Both the position numbers and the translations under genes were made by a program. The notes beneath the pieces were generated by a model, which saw only the letters and a list, made by a program, of their open reading frames with translations, ran no database searches and was not told the origin of the DNA. Below, piece after piece: positions 18,082 to 27,325 of a stretch of DNA of 64,000 nt (position 1 is the first letter of the stretch; every line of letters begins with the position of its first letter). This DNA comes from Alishewanella agri BL06 (GTDB lineage Bacteria > Pseudomonadota > Gammaproteobacteria > Enterobacterales > Alteromonadaceae), in assembly GCF_000272005.1 (NCBI RefSeq), contig NZ_AKKU01000021.1, positions 101-64,100 of the forward strand, in the 5' to 3' direction.

Positions 18082-18830
18082 GGTTCTTGTTCCTGGGTTT
18101 GGTCATCAGTACTCGGCTGATAAAAACGGCTGAGCCAAAGACCCGCCTCGAAGAGTAGCCACATCGGAATGGCCAATAAGGTTTGTGATAACACATCAGG
18201 TGGTGTCAGCAGCATGCCGAGAATAAAGGCTCCGACAATGATATACGGTCGTTTCTCGGCCAGCGCTTCACGGCTAATGCTGCCACTCCAGACTAACAGC
18301 AGGATGGCGATGGGGATTTCAAAGGATAAGCCAAAGGCAAAAAACAGTTTGAGCACGAAATCCAGGTAACTACTGATATCGGTGGCGATCGTTACGCCCT
18401 CAGGGGCGACGCTGGTAAAGAACGCAAAAATAAGTGGAAACACAATAAAATAGGCGAAAGCAATACCGGCATAAAACAGCAGGGTGCTGCTAAAGACTAA
18501 TGGCGCCATCAGGCGCTTTTCCCTGCTGTACAGTGCCGGGGCGATAAACTGCCAGACCTGCCATAAAATGTAGGGAATAGCCAAACAAATTGCGACAATA
18601 AAGGTCAGTTTAAAGGGTGCAAAAAACGGCGCGGCAACATCAGTGGCAATCATACTGGTGCCTTCCGGTAATACGGCTAATAAGGGTTCAGCCAGCAAGG
18701 CGTAAATATCACGGGCGAAATACGCGATGGCGACAAACACCAACAGTACCGCTGCGACACAGCGTAACAATCGGTTGCGTAACTCAATCAGATGACCTAA
18801 CAGGCTATTAGGATCGGGTTTTGTCTTCAT
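18078..18830 (-). CDS. tatC: Sec-independent protein translocase TatC
   Basis: This 250-residue polytopic protein has about six membrane helices and is the twin-arginine signal receptor of the Tat translocase. Signatures visible are [14 protein letters not shown] at the N terminus (the conserved cytoplasmic signal-binding region) and FSFEIP-like [12 protein letters not shown] around helix 4. It follows tatB with a 23-base overlap. Confidence 0.97.
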   Translation of the reverse strand: MKTKPDPNSLLGHLIELRNRLLRCVAAVLLVFVAIAYFARDIYALLAEPLLAVLPEGTSMIATDVAAPFFAPFKLTFIVAICLAIPYILWQVWQFIAPALYSREKRLMAPLVFSSTLLFYAGIAFAYFIVFPLIFAFFTSVAPEGVTIATDISSYLDFVLKLFFAFGLSFEIPIAILLLVWSGSISREALAEKRPYIIVGAFILGMLLTPPDVLSQTLLAIPMWLLFEAGLWLSRFYQPSTDDQTQEQEP

Positions 18831-19194
18831 CTTTTACAACGGTCTCGTTAGCCGGTGTTTGCGTAATTGCAGCCGGTCCGGTAGTGGCTTCCGGCAGTGC
18901 TGAAGCAGCAGGTTGAGTCGGGGGGCGCACTGAATTCGCTGCCTCGGTCAGTTCTTTTAGTGCCGCCGATTCCTCCGGCGTTAGATTGACCAGTCCTTTT
19001 TCCTCAGCTTGTTTTAATTTTTGATGCAGTTCGTGTACCCGCAGATTGTCGCTGAGTTCTGCCTGCATTTGCTGACCGAACTGTTTTATGCCACGCACTG
19101 TTTTTACGGTACTACGAATAGCGCCTGGTAAGCGCTCCGGGCCCAGCACCAACAGTGCAACCACTGCAACGACCAGTAATTCCCAGAAACCCAT
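18808..19194 (-). CDS. tatB: Sec-independent protein translocase TatB
   Basis: The 128-residue protein has one N-terminal membrane helix ([23 protein letters not shown] region), the conserved GPERLP hinge and an amphipathic helix. An acidic, Pro/Ala-rich tail follows. TatB pairs with TatC to receive folded precursors. It starts two bases after the tatA stop codon. Confidence 0.96.
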   Translation of the reverse strand: MGFWELLVVAVVALLVLGPERLPGAIRSTVKTVRGIKQFGQQMQAELSDNLRVHELHQKLKQAEEKGLVNLTPEESAALKELTEAANSVRPPTQPAASALPEATTGPAAITQTPANETVVKDEDKTRS

Positions 19195-19196
19195 AA

Positions 19197-19457
19197 TCAG
19201 AGCTTATCTTTTTCAACGTTGGCTGCGTTATGCTTGGCCGTCTCGGAAGACATTTCCTGCTGCTTGGGTAACTGCTGCGGTTTTTCGTCTGGTACAGCAG
19301 GTTCGGTTGGCTCTTCATCTTTAATTGAGCTACGGAAACCTTTAATGGCTGAGCCGAGATCGGAACCGATACCGCGCAATTTCTTCGTGCCAAACAGCAG
19401 CACAATAATGGCCAGAACAATCAGAAGTTGCCAGATACTGATACCACCAAAACCCAT
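19197..19457 (-). CDS. tatA: Sec-independent protein translocase TatA
   Basis: The 86-residue pore-forming Tat component has an N-terminal helix ([21 protein letters not shown]), the FGTKKLR hinge and an amphipathic helix ([14 protein letters not shown]). The tail is acidic. I start it at ATG 19457, preceded by GAGGAAC; an open frame extends 25 codons further into ubiB but lacks Tat similarity. Confidence 0.96.
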   Translation of the reverse strand: MGFGGISIWQLLIVLAIIVLLFGTKKLRGIGSDLGSAIKGFRSSIKDEEPTEPAVPDEKPQQLPKQQEMSSETAKHNAANVEKDKL

Positions 19458-19491
19458 GTCTTGTTCCTCGTAAGTTATAGGTTGATGCCGC

Positions 19492-21120
19492 TTAGCGGCA
19501 CCAGGCTTTAATTGCCAGAGCAATAGTGGCAATCCCTAAGGGTATTGCCAGCCAACCCTGCGGTGTAGTGAGCGCTATACTAGCACTAATCAGGCAAGCT
19601 GCTGCAAGCACAGCGTTAATTATTTGCCCTTTCGCCCGCTGTTGTTGCTGTTGTAGAGCTTGCAGCTGCAGCAGTAGGGCTTGTTGTTGTTTCGGCCCTT
19701 GCTCCAGATAACGATGCAGTAACTCTGGCATCTGGGGCAGTTTTTCCGCCCAGAACGGTAAATTTTCTTTCACTTGGCGCCAGACCGCGGGCAGGCCAAC
19801 CTGTTGTCTGACCCAATTCTCTAAAAAGGGTTTTGCTGTCTTCCATAAATCCAGCTGCGGATATAACTGGCGGCCAAGCCCTTCGATATAGAGCAGCGTT
19901 TTTTGCAGTAGTACTAATTGTGGTTGCACCTGCATCTCAAAACGTCTGGCGGTATTAAACAGATTGAGGAGCACATGGCCAAAGGATATTTCCGCCAGTG
20001 GCTTTTGGAAAATCGGCTCACAGACAGTGCGAATCGCGCTTTCAAATTCTTCTACCTTGGTATGGGCAGGCACCCAACCTGAATCTAAGTGTAGCTGAGC
20101 TACTTTACGATAATCGCGATTAAAAAAGGCGACAAAATTTTCGGCCAGGTAACGTTTATCTGCCGCATTCAGAGTGCCGACAATGCCACAATCGATCCCA
20201 ATATATTTGGGGTTATCCGGATGCTCACGCGAGACAAAAATATTGCCGGGGTGCATATCGGCATGAAAAAAGCTATCGCGAAACACCTGGGTAAAGAAGA
20301 CTTCGACGCCGCGCTTAGCCAGTAACTCCATATTGGTACCCTGGGCTTCCAGCGCGGCGATATCGGATACCGGAATGCCATAGATACGTTCCATCACCAT
20401 CACGTTGTGACGGCAATGGTCAGCGTAAACAAAGGGGATGTACAGCGAGTCAGAGCCCTCGAAATTACGGCGCAGTTGGATCGCATTAGCAGACTCACGT
20501 TGCAAGTCCAGCTCATCCAATATGGTTTTACGATACTCTGAAACCACCTCGCGAGGTCTTAACCTTTTGCCATCTGGTAAAAACCTGGCAGCCATCGCTG
20601 CCAGGCTATCCATCAGGGCCAAATCAGCCAGAATTTGCTTCTGAATGCCAGGGCGAATCACTTTGATTACCACGGCAGTGTCAGTGCCGTCTGCCAGCCG
20701 CAGTTTGGCGGTATGCACTTGAGCGATAGAAGCAGACGCTAGCGGTTGGACGGCAAAGTCAGTAAATAAGTCGCTGATATGATTGATTTCTAATGCCTTT
20801 TCAATTAATGCCTGCGCTTGTTCGCCGGGAAAGGGTGCGACCTTGTCCTGTAAAATCGCCAGTTCATCTGCCAGCTCAGCAGGGAGCAGATCGCGCCGGG
20901 TAGATAACATCTGGCCGAATTTAATCCATACCGGCCCCAGACTCTGTAAAGCGAGGCGGAGTCTTGCAGCGGGCCGCTGTTCAGGATAGCGGTTTTTTAA
21001 CCAGAAAAAACAACGTCGCGCGGCTTTGGCGTACCAGGGTTGCCATTGCGCCGGGATCAATTCATCCAGGCCATATTCGAGTAAGGTTTTTTGGATTTGA
21101 TAAAAGCGGCCTAAACGCAC
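19492..21120 (-). CDS. ubiB: ubiquinone biosynthesis kinase-like protein UbiB
   Basis: The 542-residue ADCK/ABC1-family atypical kinase is required for ubiquinone synthesis. The KxGQ motif is [15 protein letters not shown], followed by the Ala-rich loop [12 protein letters not shown] and [11 protein letters not shown] with its lysine. Later come the catalytic [10 protein letters not shown] and IDCGIVGTL. Two C-terminal hydrophobic helices (about 497-538) anchor it to the membrane. It overlaps ubiJ by 10 bases and lies just upstream of tatA. Confidence 0.97.
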   Translation of the reverse strand: MRLGRFYQIQKTLLEYGLDELIPAQWQPWYAKAARRCFFWLKNRYPEQRPAARLRLALQSLGPVWIKFGQMLSTRRDLLPAELADELAILQDKVAPFPGEQAQALIEKALEINHISDLFTDFAVQPLASASIAQVHTAKLRLADGTDTAVVIKVIRPGIQKQILADLALMDSLAAMAARFLPDGKRLRPREVVSEYRKTILDELDLQRESANAIQLRRNFEGSDSLYIPFVYADHCRHNVMVMERIYGIPVSDIAALEAQGTNMELLAKRGVEVFFTQVFRDSFFHADMHPGNIFVSREHPDNPKYIGIDCGIVGTLNAADKRYLAENFVAFFNRDYRKVAQLHLDSGWVPAHTKVEEFESAIRTVCEPIFQKPLAEISFGHVLLNLFNTARRFEMQVQPQLVLLQKTLLYIEGLGRQLYPQLDLWKTAKPFLENWVRQQVGLPAVWRQVKENLPFWAEKLPQMPELLHRYLEQGPKQQQALLLQLQALQQQQQRAKGQIINAVLAAACLISASIALTTPQGWLAIPLGIATIALAIKAWCR

Positions 21121-21728
21121 TCTGACTCCTGCACCTGTTGTAGTTGGCGCCGTAGCAGCTCGACACGGCCCGTTAGCTTGCTCAGATCCTGGCTAAATAA
21201 CTCATATTCAGCCCGTACCGGGGTCAGTTTTAACTCGTCCTGCACCAACTCCATCTGACTTTGCTGTAGCTGCTGCCATTTCAGACTACAGTAACTTTGC
21301 AGTTGCTGGAGTAGCCGTACCAGTTTATGAGTAGCGGCATCACCTACATAGCCGGCCAGGGCACCCTGCCAATCAGGATTAAGTTGCTGCAGAAAATTAG
21401 CGTATTGCTGCGCCAGCTGCAAATCGCCTTCGATCTGTAGCGCATCGCTTTTAATTAACCGGGTGAGTTGACTGGGGTCGCCGAGTAACCGCAGGCTGGC
21501 CAAGTCAGTACTAATCCGGCAATCGACCGCTTCGTCGTGCTGGTTGAAAAGTAAGCTATCGGTACCGGCGCTTATGACCAGCGTTAGTTTGAGTTCTTTT
21601 AGCGCAAACCCCAGCTGAGTACCTTGCAGTTGCCGCAGCTTGGGCTGGCAAGCCGGATCTAAAGCAATCGCCTTACGGCTCAGCTGTTCGGCCAGGGCGC
21701 AGACTAACTGGGGCAGTAACGGGAGCAT
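21111..21728 (-). CDS. ubiJ: ubiquinone biosynthesis accessory factor UbiJ (SCP2 domain)
   Basis: The 205-residue protein carries an SCP2-like lipid-binding domain (about 10-110; hydrophobic core [20 protein letters not shown]) and a coiled-coil C terminus rich in Gln and Leu. UbiJ with UbiK organises the Ubi complex that hydroxylates and methylates the quinone ring. Position between ubiE and ubiB is canonical. Its start codon overlaps the ubiE stop by one base (TGATG). Confidence 0.94.
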   Translation of the reverse strand: MLPLLPQLVCALAEQLSRKAIALDPACQPKLRQLQGTQLGFALKELKLTLVISAGTDSLLFNQHDEAVDCRISTDLASLRLLGDPSQLTRLIKSDALQIEGDLQLAQQYANFLQQLNPDWQGALAGYVGDAATHKLVRLLQQLQSYCSLKWQQLQQSQMELVQDELKLTPVRAEYELFSQDLSKLTGRVELLRRQLQQVQESECV

Positions 21729-22483
21729 CAGAATTTATAACCCCGGTGCAGTGCTACGATACCACCGGTAAGGTTATGGTAGCTGACTTCGGCAAAACCC
21801 GCGTCCTGCATCATTTGTTTCAGGGTCTCCTGATCCGGATGCATGCGGATAGATTCGGCCAGGTACTGATAACTCTCTTTATCATTCGCGATCAGTTGCC
21901 CCATAAATGGCAGAATGCGGAACGAATACAGATCATAGGCTTTGCTGAGTACTTCGCTTTGTGGCTTGGAAAACTCCAGCACCAAGAGGCGGCCACCGGG
22001 CTTTAACACCCGGAAGATAGAACGCAAGGCGGCATCTTTATCGGTAACGTTACGCAAGCCAAAGCCGATCGATACAATATCAAAGCTATTGTCGGCGAAA
22101 GGCAGAGCTTCGGCGTTAGCCTGGACAAACTCGATATTTGTGACTAACCCCAGATCACGCAGTTTATCCCGGCCGACGTTTAACATTGATTCATTAATAT
22201 CGGCCAATACGACCTTACCAGTTGGCCCGACACGTTTCGAGAACAGCGCAGTGATGTCACCGGTACCGCCGGCAAGATCTAACACCTGCTGGCCCGGCCG
22301 TACACCGCTGGAATCGATAGTGAAACGTTTCCACAGGCGGTGAATCCCCATCGACATCACATCATTCATAATGTCGTATTTAGCTGCTACCGAATGAAAA
22401 ACATCGGCGACCATCGCCACCTTTTGTTCTTTAGGTACCGATTTAAAGCCAAAGTGGGTAGTGTTGTTGCTGGGTTCAGTCAT
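21728..22483 (-). CDS. ubiE: ubiquinone/menaquinone C-methyltransferase UbiE
   Basis: The 251-residue SAM-dependent methyltransferase acts in ubiquinone (and menaquinone) synthesis. SAM-binding motif I is [15 protein letters not shown]. The family signatures [18 protein letters not shown] near residue 30 and [12 protein letters not shown] near 140 are both clear. It is the first gene of the ubiE-ubiJ-ubiB-tatABC run. Length matches E. coli UbiE (251). Confidence 0.98.
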   Translation of the reverse strand: MTEPSNNTTHFGFKSVPKEQKVAMVADVFHSVAAKYDIMNDVMSMGIHRLWKRFTIDSSGVRPGQQVLDLAGGTGDITALFSKRVGPTGKVVLADINESMLNVGRDKLRDLGLVTNIEFVQANAEALPFADNSFDIVSIGFGLRNVTDKDAALRSIFRVLKPGGRLLVLEFSKPQSEVLSKAYDLYSFRILPFMGQLIANDKESYQYLAESIRMHPDQETLKQMMQDAGFAEVSYHNLTGGIVALHRGYKF

Positions 22484-22582
22484 AACAGCGCCTGATTAGA
22501 ATTAACAGGCGGCTAGTGTAAAAGATAATACTGGCTGAGCCAACAAGCTGAACAGAAAGGCTGCAAAAATATGCGGTCAGAT

Positions 22583-23614
22583 TTAAATTGCTGCCAGCAT
22601 GGCCTCATTCGCAACCTGATTGCGGCCACGCTGTTTAGCCAGCTGTAACACATTATTGGTGCGGGACAGGAATTGGTACCAGTTTTCTGACGCCTGATAC
22701 AGCGCAACGCCCAGCGAAATGGTAATTTTAGGCAGGCTTTTTTTGTCGCGCGCCGACACAAAGCGCAGTTTTTCGACCCCTTTGCGCACCTGTTCTGCAA
22801 TTTCAGCTGCGGTTCGAAGATCAACATCAGGCAGTAACAGCAGGAATTCTTCGCCACCGGCACGCACAGGCATACCACTTTCCTGTACGTAGCTACGGAC
22901 CTTTTTCGCTACTTTGGACAGGATGATATCACCAATAGTTTGGCCATAATCCTGATTAAAGCGGGCAAAGTGATCAAGGTCAACGGCGATCGCAGCGATA
23001 CGGCGATCGGGTTGTTCGCTTAGCCAGAGCTCCACTTGATTTTGCATGGCAACCCTGTTGTATAAACCGGTGAGGGGATCTTGCAAGCGCTGTTGTTTCA
23101 GTTGCTCCAACTCGTCCCGTAACTGATGGCTTTGTTGGTTAGCGACTACCAGCTGCTGGTTAAGTTGCTGCTGTTGTTTACGATAGGCGAGAGTAACCTG
23201 CTTTAACTCAGCTAATGCCGGCGGCATCGGCTGGGCGTCTTGTTCCAGCTTAAAAACGGTATGGTCGAGCTGATCGATAAAATTCTCGGTGGCTTCGGCA
23301 GCAAGATCGGTATAACCAGACAAACGGCTGACCATGCCAGAAACATCACGAAGCAGCTGCTCTTGTTGCTGCTGCTCAGGTAGCAGGTAGCGGTTATACA
23401 GCTCCGCCATAATAAAGTCGTCAAACCTGGCTTTGGCAGCCAGTTTTTGTTCAATGGCTTCACAAAGCTCATTGTTATTACCGCTGATATACTCGTAGCC
23501 AACCGTATAATTGGTCGGATGCGCGGCGAGCTGGTTGTGCTTGAGAAAAGCACTAACCTGCGCAGCTTTGTCCAAAGCTTGCTGCAACGAATCCTTATAC
23601 TTCATACCGGGCAA
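22583..23614 (-). CDS. diguanylate cyclase (GGDEF domain)
   Basis: The 343-residue protein has an N-terminal helical region (1-165) with Gln-rich coiled coils and no membrane helix, and a C-terminal GGDEF domain (about 175-340). RLQDPLTGLYNR opens the domain and the active site reads AGGEEF, so it should make cyclic di-GMP. The RxxD inhibitory site expected five residues before GGEEF is absent (the stretch is ESGMPVR). The start is TTG 23614 with GGAG five bases upstream; ATG 23605 is the alternative. It is separate from ubiE by 99 bases. Confidence 0.9.
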   Translation of the reverse strand: MPGMKYKDSLQQALDKAAQVSAFLKHNQLAAHPTNYTVGYEYISGNNNELCEAIEQKLAAKARFDDFIMAELYNRYLLPEQQQQEQLLRDVSGMVSRLSGYTDLAAEATENFIDQLDHTVFKLEQDAQPMPPALAELKQVTLAYRKQQQQLNQQLVVANQQSHQLRDELEQLKQQRLQDPLTGLYNRVAMQNQVELWLSEQPDRRIAAIAVDLDHFARFNQDYGQTIGDIILSKVAKKVRSYVQESGMPVRAGGEEFLLLLPDVDLRTAAEIAEQVRKGVEKLRFVSARDKKSLPKITISLGVALYQASENWYQFLSRTNNVLQLAKQRGRNQVANEAMLAAI

Positions 23615-23843
23615 CCAGGCTCCATCAGCGCGATGTTATTATTATTTCGGTTCTATACTACGTGATTAAAGATTACAGGCAATATCTTTTCCAGATAATT
23701 TGTCAGAATAGTCTAAATTAACAGCAATACTGCGTTAGCCGTAGCGTGAGAATCACGATAGAGTGCTGATTTTGTGAGGTCCAACGACCTGTATCTTAGG
23801 ATGGTTAAAGGTACAATCGATAAAAATAACTAAGGAAACCCTG

Positions 23844-25580
23844 ATGCAAAAACTGCAAAAGCCACTTAGCATGCTCGCGGCAGTATTACTGCTGGCAGGC
23901 TGTGCCAGCCAATCAACCGCGCCGACGCCCCCAACATTCAGTGAACTCGCGTCTCAGATCTGGCAAGCCGAGACTGCACTGAGAACTCCGGCCGCAGGCA
24001 CCCTGACGGATATGTCAGCGCCGGCCCTGGCCGCCCGACAGCAACAACGATTGGCGTTACAACAACAATTACTGGCGATTGATCTGACAACGCTGAATGA
24101 ACAAGACAAGATTAATCATGCGATTCTCAGCTATCGGCTGGCTGATGAAATCGATCAATATCGTTTTAATGGTCATTTAATGCCGTTGACCTCTGAGTCA
24201 GGCTTTCATACTTCGCTCGCTTTTAGTTTTCAGCGCAACAATTTGCGTCAGGCAGAGGATTATCAACAGTATTTACAGCGTTTGGCTGCTGTGCCGCAGT
24301 ACATGGAGCAACAAATTGCGCTGATGCGCGAGGGGCTGGCAAAAGGGATCACTCAGCCACGTATTGTGCTGGAAGGTTTCGAGCAAAGTATCGTGTCTTA
24401 TATTGCCACCCCGGAACAAAGTGTTTTTTTTCAACCACTGTTACGAAAGTCTGATGCGATCGCCGAGCAGCAGTGGCAGTCATTCCGTCAGCAAGCTGCT
24501 GAGTTGATTACACAGGCGGTCAATCCGGCTTATCAGGCGTTTTATGATTTTATGGTGCAGCAATATTTGCCCGGGGCCCGACAGGATATAGCCGCCAGCA
24601 ATTTGCCAGATGGTGCCGCGTTTTACCAAAACCGCCTGGAGCATTACACCACCTTAAAGCTGACACCGCAGCAGGTGCATGACATCGGCTTGACTGAGGT
24701 AAAACGGATCCGTGCTGAGATGCAGCAGGTGATCGATAGTCTGGGTTTTGAAGGTAGCTTTGCGGATTTTGTGCGTTTTTTGCGTGAGGACCCGCGTTTC
24801 TATCCGCAATCAGCCGATGAATTACTGCGTTACGCGGCATGGTTGTCGAAGCGGGCTGATGCTCAACTGCCGCGGTTCTTCAATTTGCTGCCCCGCACCC
24901 CTTATGGCGTAACCGAAGTCCCGGCTGAGATAGCCCCGAAATATACGACGGGCCGTTATTCTGGCGCCGCCCGGGACGATCAGGCTGGTTATTATTGGGT
25001 CAACACCTATGCGTTAAATCGGCGTCCTTTATATGAAATGGAAGCCTTGACGCTGCATGAGGCGGTACCTGGTCATCATTTACAAATCTCACTGGCTCGT
25101 GAGCAGGGCGATTTGCCTGATTACCGACGCACTTTTTATACCTCTGCTTTTGGTGAGGGTTGGGGCCTATATGCGGAATACCTGGGCTTAGAGATGGGTT
25201 TCTATCAGGACCCTTACAGTAATTTCGGTCGTCTGACTTATGAGATGTGGCGCGCGGCCCGTCTGGTCGTAGATACTGGCATGCATAGTCTGGGGTGGAG
25301 TCGGCAGCAGGCCATCGACTTTTTAGCGGAGAATACCGCCTTGTCGATGCATAATGTGCAAACTGAAATTGACCGTTATATTAGTTGGCCAGCGCAAGCT
25401 TTGTCCTACAAGCTGGGTGAATTGACGATTCGCCGCTTACGGCAGGAAGCTGAGCAGCAGCTGGGAGACAGGTTCGATGTGCGGGCTTTCCACAATGTGG
25501 TGCTGGGTAATGGCAGTGTACCACTGGCAGTACTGGAGCAGCAGGTGCAGCAGTATATCAAACAGGCACAAGCAAATTAA
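23844..25580 (+). CDS. DUF885 family lipoprotein, putative metalloprotease
   Basis: This 578-residue protein has a lipoprotein signal peptide with lipobox LLAGC (Cys about 20), so it is anchored in the envelope. The DUF885 body includes LHEAVPGHHLQISLA (about 405-420), an HExxxH-like zinc motif, and FGEGWGLYAEYLG downstream with the probable third ligand. Members are large, all-helical putative peptidases of the M3/gluzincin type, with substrates unknown. AAGGAAA precedes the ATG. The gene stands alone. Confidence 0.88.
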   Translation: MQKLQKPLSMLAAVLLLAGCASQSTAPTPPTFSELASQIWQAETALRTPAAGTLTDMSAPALAARQQQRLALQQQLLAIDLTTLNEQDKINHAILSYRLADEIDQYRFNGHLMPLTSESGFHTSLAFSFQRNNLRQAEDYQQYLQRLAAVPQYMEQQIALMREGLAKGITQPRIVLEGFEQSIVSYIATPEQSVFFQPLLRKSDAIAEQQWQSFRQQAAELITQAVNPAYQAFYDFMVQQYLPGARQDIAASNLPDGAAFYQNRLEHYTTLKLTPQQVHDIGLTEVKRIRAEMQQVIDSLGFEGSFADFVRFLREDPRFYPQSADELLRYAAWLSKRADAQLPRFFNLLPRTPYGVTEVPAEIAPKYTTGRYSGAARDDQAGYYWVNTYALNRRPLYEMEALTLHEAVPGHHLQISLAREQGDLPDYRRTFYTSAFGEGWGLYAEYLGLEMGFYQDPYSNFGRLTYEMWRAARLVVDTGMHSLGWSRQQAIDFLAENTALSMHNVQTEIDRYISWPAQALSYKLGELTIRRLRQEAEQQLGDRFDVRAFHNVVLGNGSVPLAVLEQQVQQYIKQAQAN

Positions 25581-25586
25581 CCAAAG

Positions 25587-25614
25587 CATAACGCCGGCAT
25601 TTGCCGGCGTTATG
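25587..25614 (+). terminator. strong hairpin after the DUF885 gene
   Basis: CATAACGCCGGCA (25587-25599) and TGCCGGCGTTATG (25602-25614) are perfectly complementary over 13 pairs with a two-base spacer. There is no T run on either strand, so it may be a 3' stabiliser or a factor-dependent end point between two convergent transcripts. Confidence 0.5.
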
Positions 25615-25657
25615 TCGCTCCAAACCAGAAAGTCCACAACGGCTGTGGCTGTCACAA

Positions 25658-25900
25658 TCAGTGTCTGAGGACTATCTTAGGCTCGGTATCAATCAGACCA
25701 TCGTGGTCAATCGCCGCCAACTTGCCATCGTAATCTAACACTGCCAGTTTACCACTGGTCATATTTCTGACAAATCGCAACTGATATCCGTAGCGTTGCA
25801 ACTCTGCGGCAGAAAACTTCTGCGCTAAATTGAGCTGATTCCAAAAATAATTAAGGTCCTTGTCCGTCTGGCGCCTTTCTTCTACTTGGATTGCTAGCAT
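25658..25900 (-). CDS. small conserved-looking protein, unknown
   Basis: This 80-residue cytoplasmic protein starts at ATG 25900, where GGAG lies 6 bases upstream; an open frame extends nine codons more but without a ribosome site. The sequence is mixed charged and aromatic (DLNYFWNQLNLAQKF, GYQLRFVRN), ending in a beta-like repeat KLAVLDYDGKLAAIDHDG. It follows the EVE gene by 33 bases on the same strand and probably shares its message. I do not recognise a family. Confidence 0.6.
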   Translation of the reverse strand: MLAIQVEERRQTDKDLNYFWNQLNLAQKFSAAELQRYGYQLRFVRNMTSGKLAVLDYDGKLAAIDHDGLIDTEPKIVLRH

Positions 25901-25933
25901 TTTTGGCTCCGAAACCAAAGGGATCACGGCGAA

Positions 25934-26392
25934 CTACTGTAAGGCCAGTAAGTCGCACCACTGTTGAGCCGTCACTGGCATTACCGATAATCTGCTGCCT
26001 TTTTGTACAAGCGGCAACTCTGCCATCTTAGCGGAGCTTTTTATTTTGTCCAGTGTTATCAGGTGAGATAGTTTACTAACGTAAACCAAATCTACTGCCA
26101 CCCAAGTCGGCTGAGCTACTGTTGCCTTGGCATCGTAATACACACTACGGCTGTCAAATTGACTGGGATCAGCATAAGCTGCTCGTACCACTTTAACAAT
26201 ACCTGCAACACCAAGATGTTTGCAACTGGAATGATAAATCAGTACCTGATCCCCCAGCGCAACGCCGTCCCGCAAGTAATTGCGCGCCTGATAATTGCGC
26301 ACCCCCTCCCACACTATCGGTTGTTGCGGATTACGCGCAAAATCATCAATACTGCACTCGCTGGGTTCAGTTTTAAATAACCAATAGTTCAT
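25934..26392 (-). CDS. EVE domain-containing protein
   Basis: The 152-residue protein is a stand-alone EVE (PUA-like) domain. It has MNYWLFKTEPSECSIDDF at the start, VWEGVRNYQARNYLRD with the conserved Arg-Asn, and GDQVLIYHSSC. EVE domains are thought to bind modified bases in DNA or RNA. I prefer ATG 26392, with GGAG nine bases before, over ATG 26410. It is divergent from tesB. The cellular target is unknown. Confidence 0.92.
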   Translation of the reverse strand: MNYWLFKTEPSECSIDDFARNPQQPIVWEGVRNYQARNYLRDGVALGDQVLIYHSSCKHLGVAGIVKVVRAAYADPSQFDSRSVYYDAKATVAQPTWVAVDLVYVSKLSHLITLDKIKSSAKMAELPLVQKGSRLSVMPVTAQQWCDLLALQ

Positions 26393-26455
26393 TTTGCCAG
26401 ACTCCATCATTTACGGCAGAATAACAGTTCTTCGGGTGACTAAACAGGCTAGCTT

Positions 26456-27325
26456 ATGAGTCAGGTACTGGCGAATTTATTATCTTTATTAAAATTAGAG
26501 ACTATCGAGCTGGGTTTGTATCGGGGACAAAGTCAGGATCTGGGCTTTAAAGCCGTATTTGGGGGCCAGGTGATGGGGCAGGCATTGTCGGCGGCAAAAG
26601 AAACCTTGCCGGAAGAGCGTAAATTACACTCCTTTCACTCTTATTTTTTACGGCCTGGGGATGCTAGTAAGCCAATTGTCTATGAAGTAGAAGACATCCG
26701 CGATGGCAAAAGTTTTAGTACCCGCCGGGTTAGTGCGATTCAGTATGGTAAGCCGATTTTTTACATGACAGCCTCGTTTCAGATTGAAGAGCAGGGCTTT
26801 GAGCATCAGTTACCGATGCCACAGGTACCAGGCCCGGATGAGCTGGTGTCCGATTTAGATTTTTATCAGCAGCATGCGGCGCAGATCCCGGAAAAACTCC
26901 GCAGTAAATTTATCTGTGAAAAGCCGATCGAAATGCGGCCGGTGGATTTTCAGAATCCTTTCTCACCGGCGGTCAGTGCGCCTAAGCGCTATGTTTGGTT
27001 TAAAGCTAACGGCAATATGCCGGACGATCATCGGGTGCATAAATATCTGCTCGCCTATGCCTCTGATTTTAATTTTTTGCCGACGGCGCTGCAGCCGCAC
27101 GGCCGTTCTTTTATGGCGAAAAATATGCAGGTTGCGACTATCGACCATGCGATGTGGTTTCATCACGATTTCCGCTTTGACGATTGGTTACTTTACGCGG
27201 TCGATAGCCCGGCAGCCTCAGGTGGCCGGGGCTTGGTGCAGGGCCAGTTTTTTACCCGTGATGGTAAACTGGTTGCGACTACCATTCAGCAAGGTGTGAT
27301 TCGCGAGTACCATGAAGGCGGCTAG
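26456..27325 (+). CDS. tesB: acyl-CoA thioesterase II
   Basis: The 289-residue double hotdog-fold enzyme hydrolyses acyl-CoA esters of a broad chain-length range. The start [20 protein letters not shown] is TesB-like, and motifs [12 protein letters not shown] and [10 protein letters not shown] are visible. The catalytic Asp is in TIDHAMWFH, with Thr and Gln near the C terminus. Length equals the E. coli enzyme (286) closely. Its TAG stop shares a CTAG palindrome with the convergent plsB stop. Confidence 0.97.
   Translation: MSQVLANLLSLLKLETIELGLYRGQSQDLGFKAVFGGQVMGQALSAAKETLPEERKLHSFHSYFLRPGDASKPIVYEVEDIRDGKSFSTRRVSAIQYGKPIFYMTASFQIEEQGFEHQLPMPQVPGPDELVSDLDFYQQHAAQIPEKLRSKFICEKPIEMRPVDFQNPFSPAVSAPKRYVWFKANGNMPDDHRVHKYLLAYASDFNFLPTALQPHGRSFMAKNMQVATIDHAMWFHHDFRFDDWLLYAVDSPAASGGRGLVQGQFFTRDGKLVATTIQQGVIREYHEGG

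Noticed and set aside
19458-19532. A 25-codon N-terminal extension of tatA
   Set aside because: The extension lies in the 3' end of ubiB; TatA similarity and a GAGGAAC ribosome site begin at ATG 19457.
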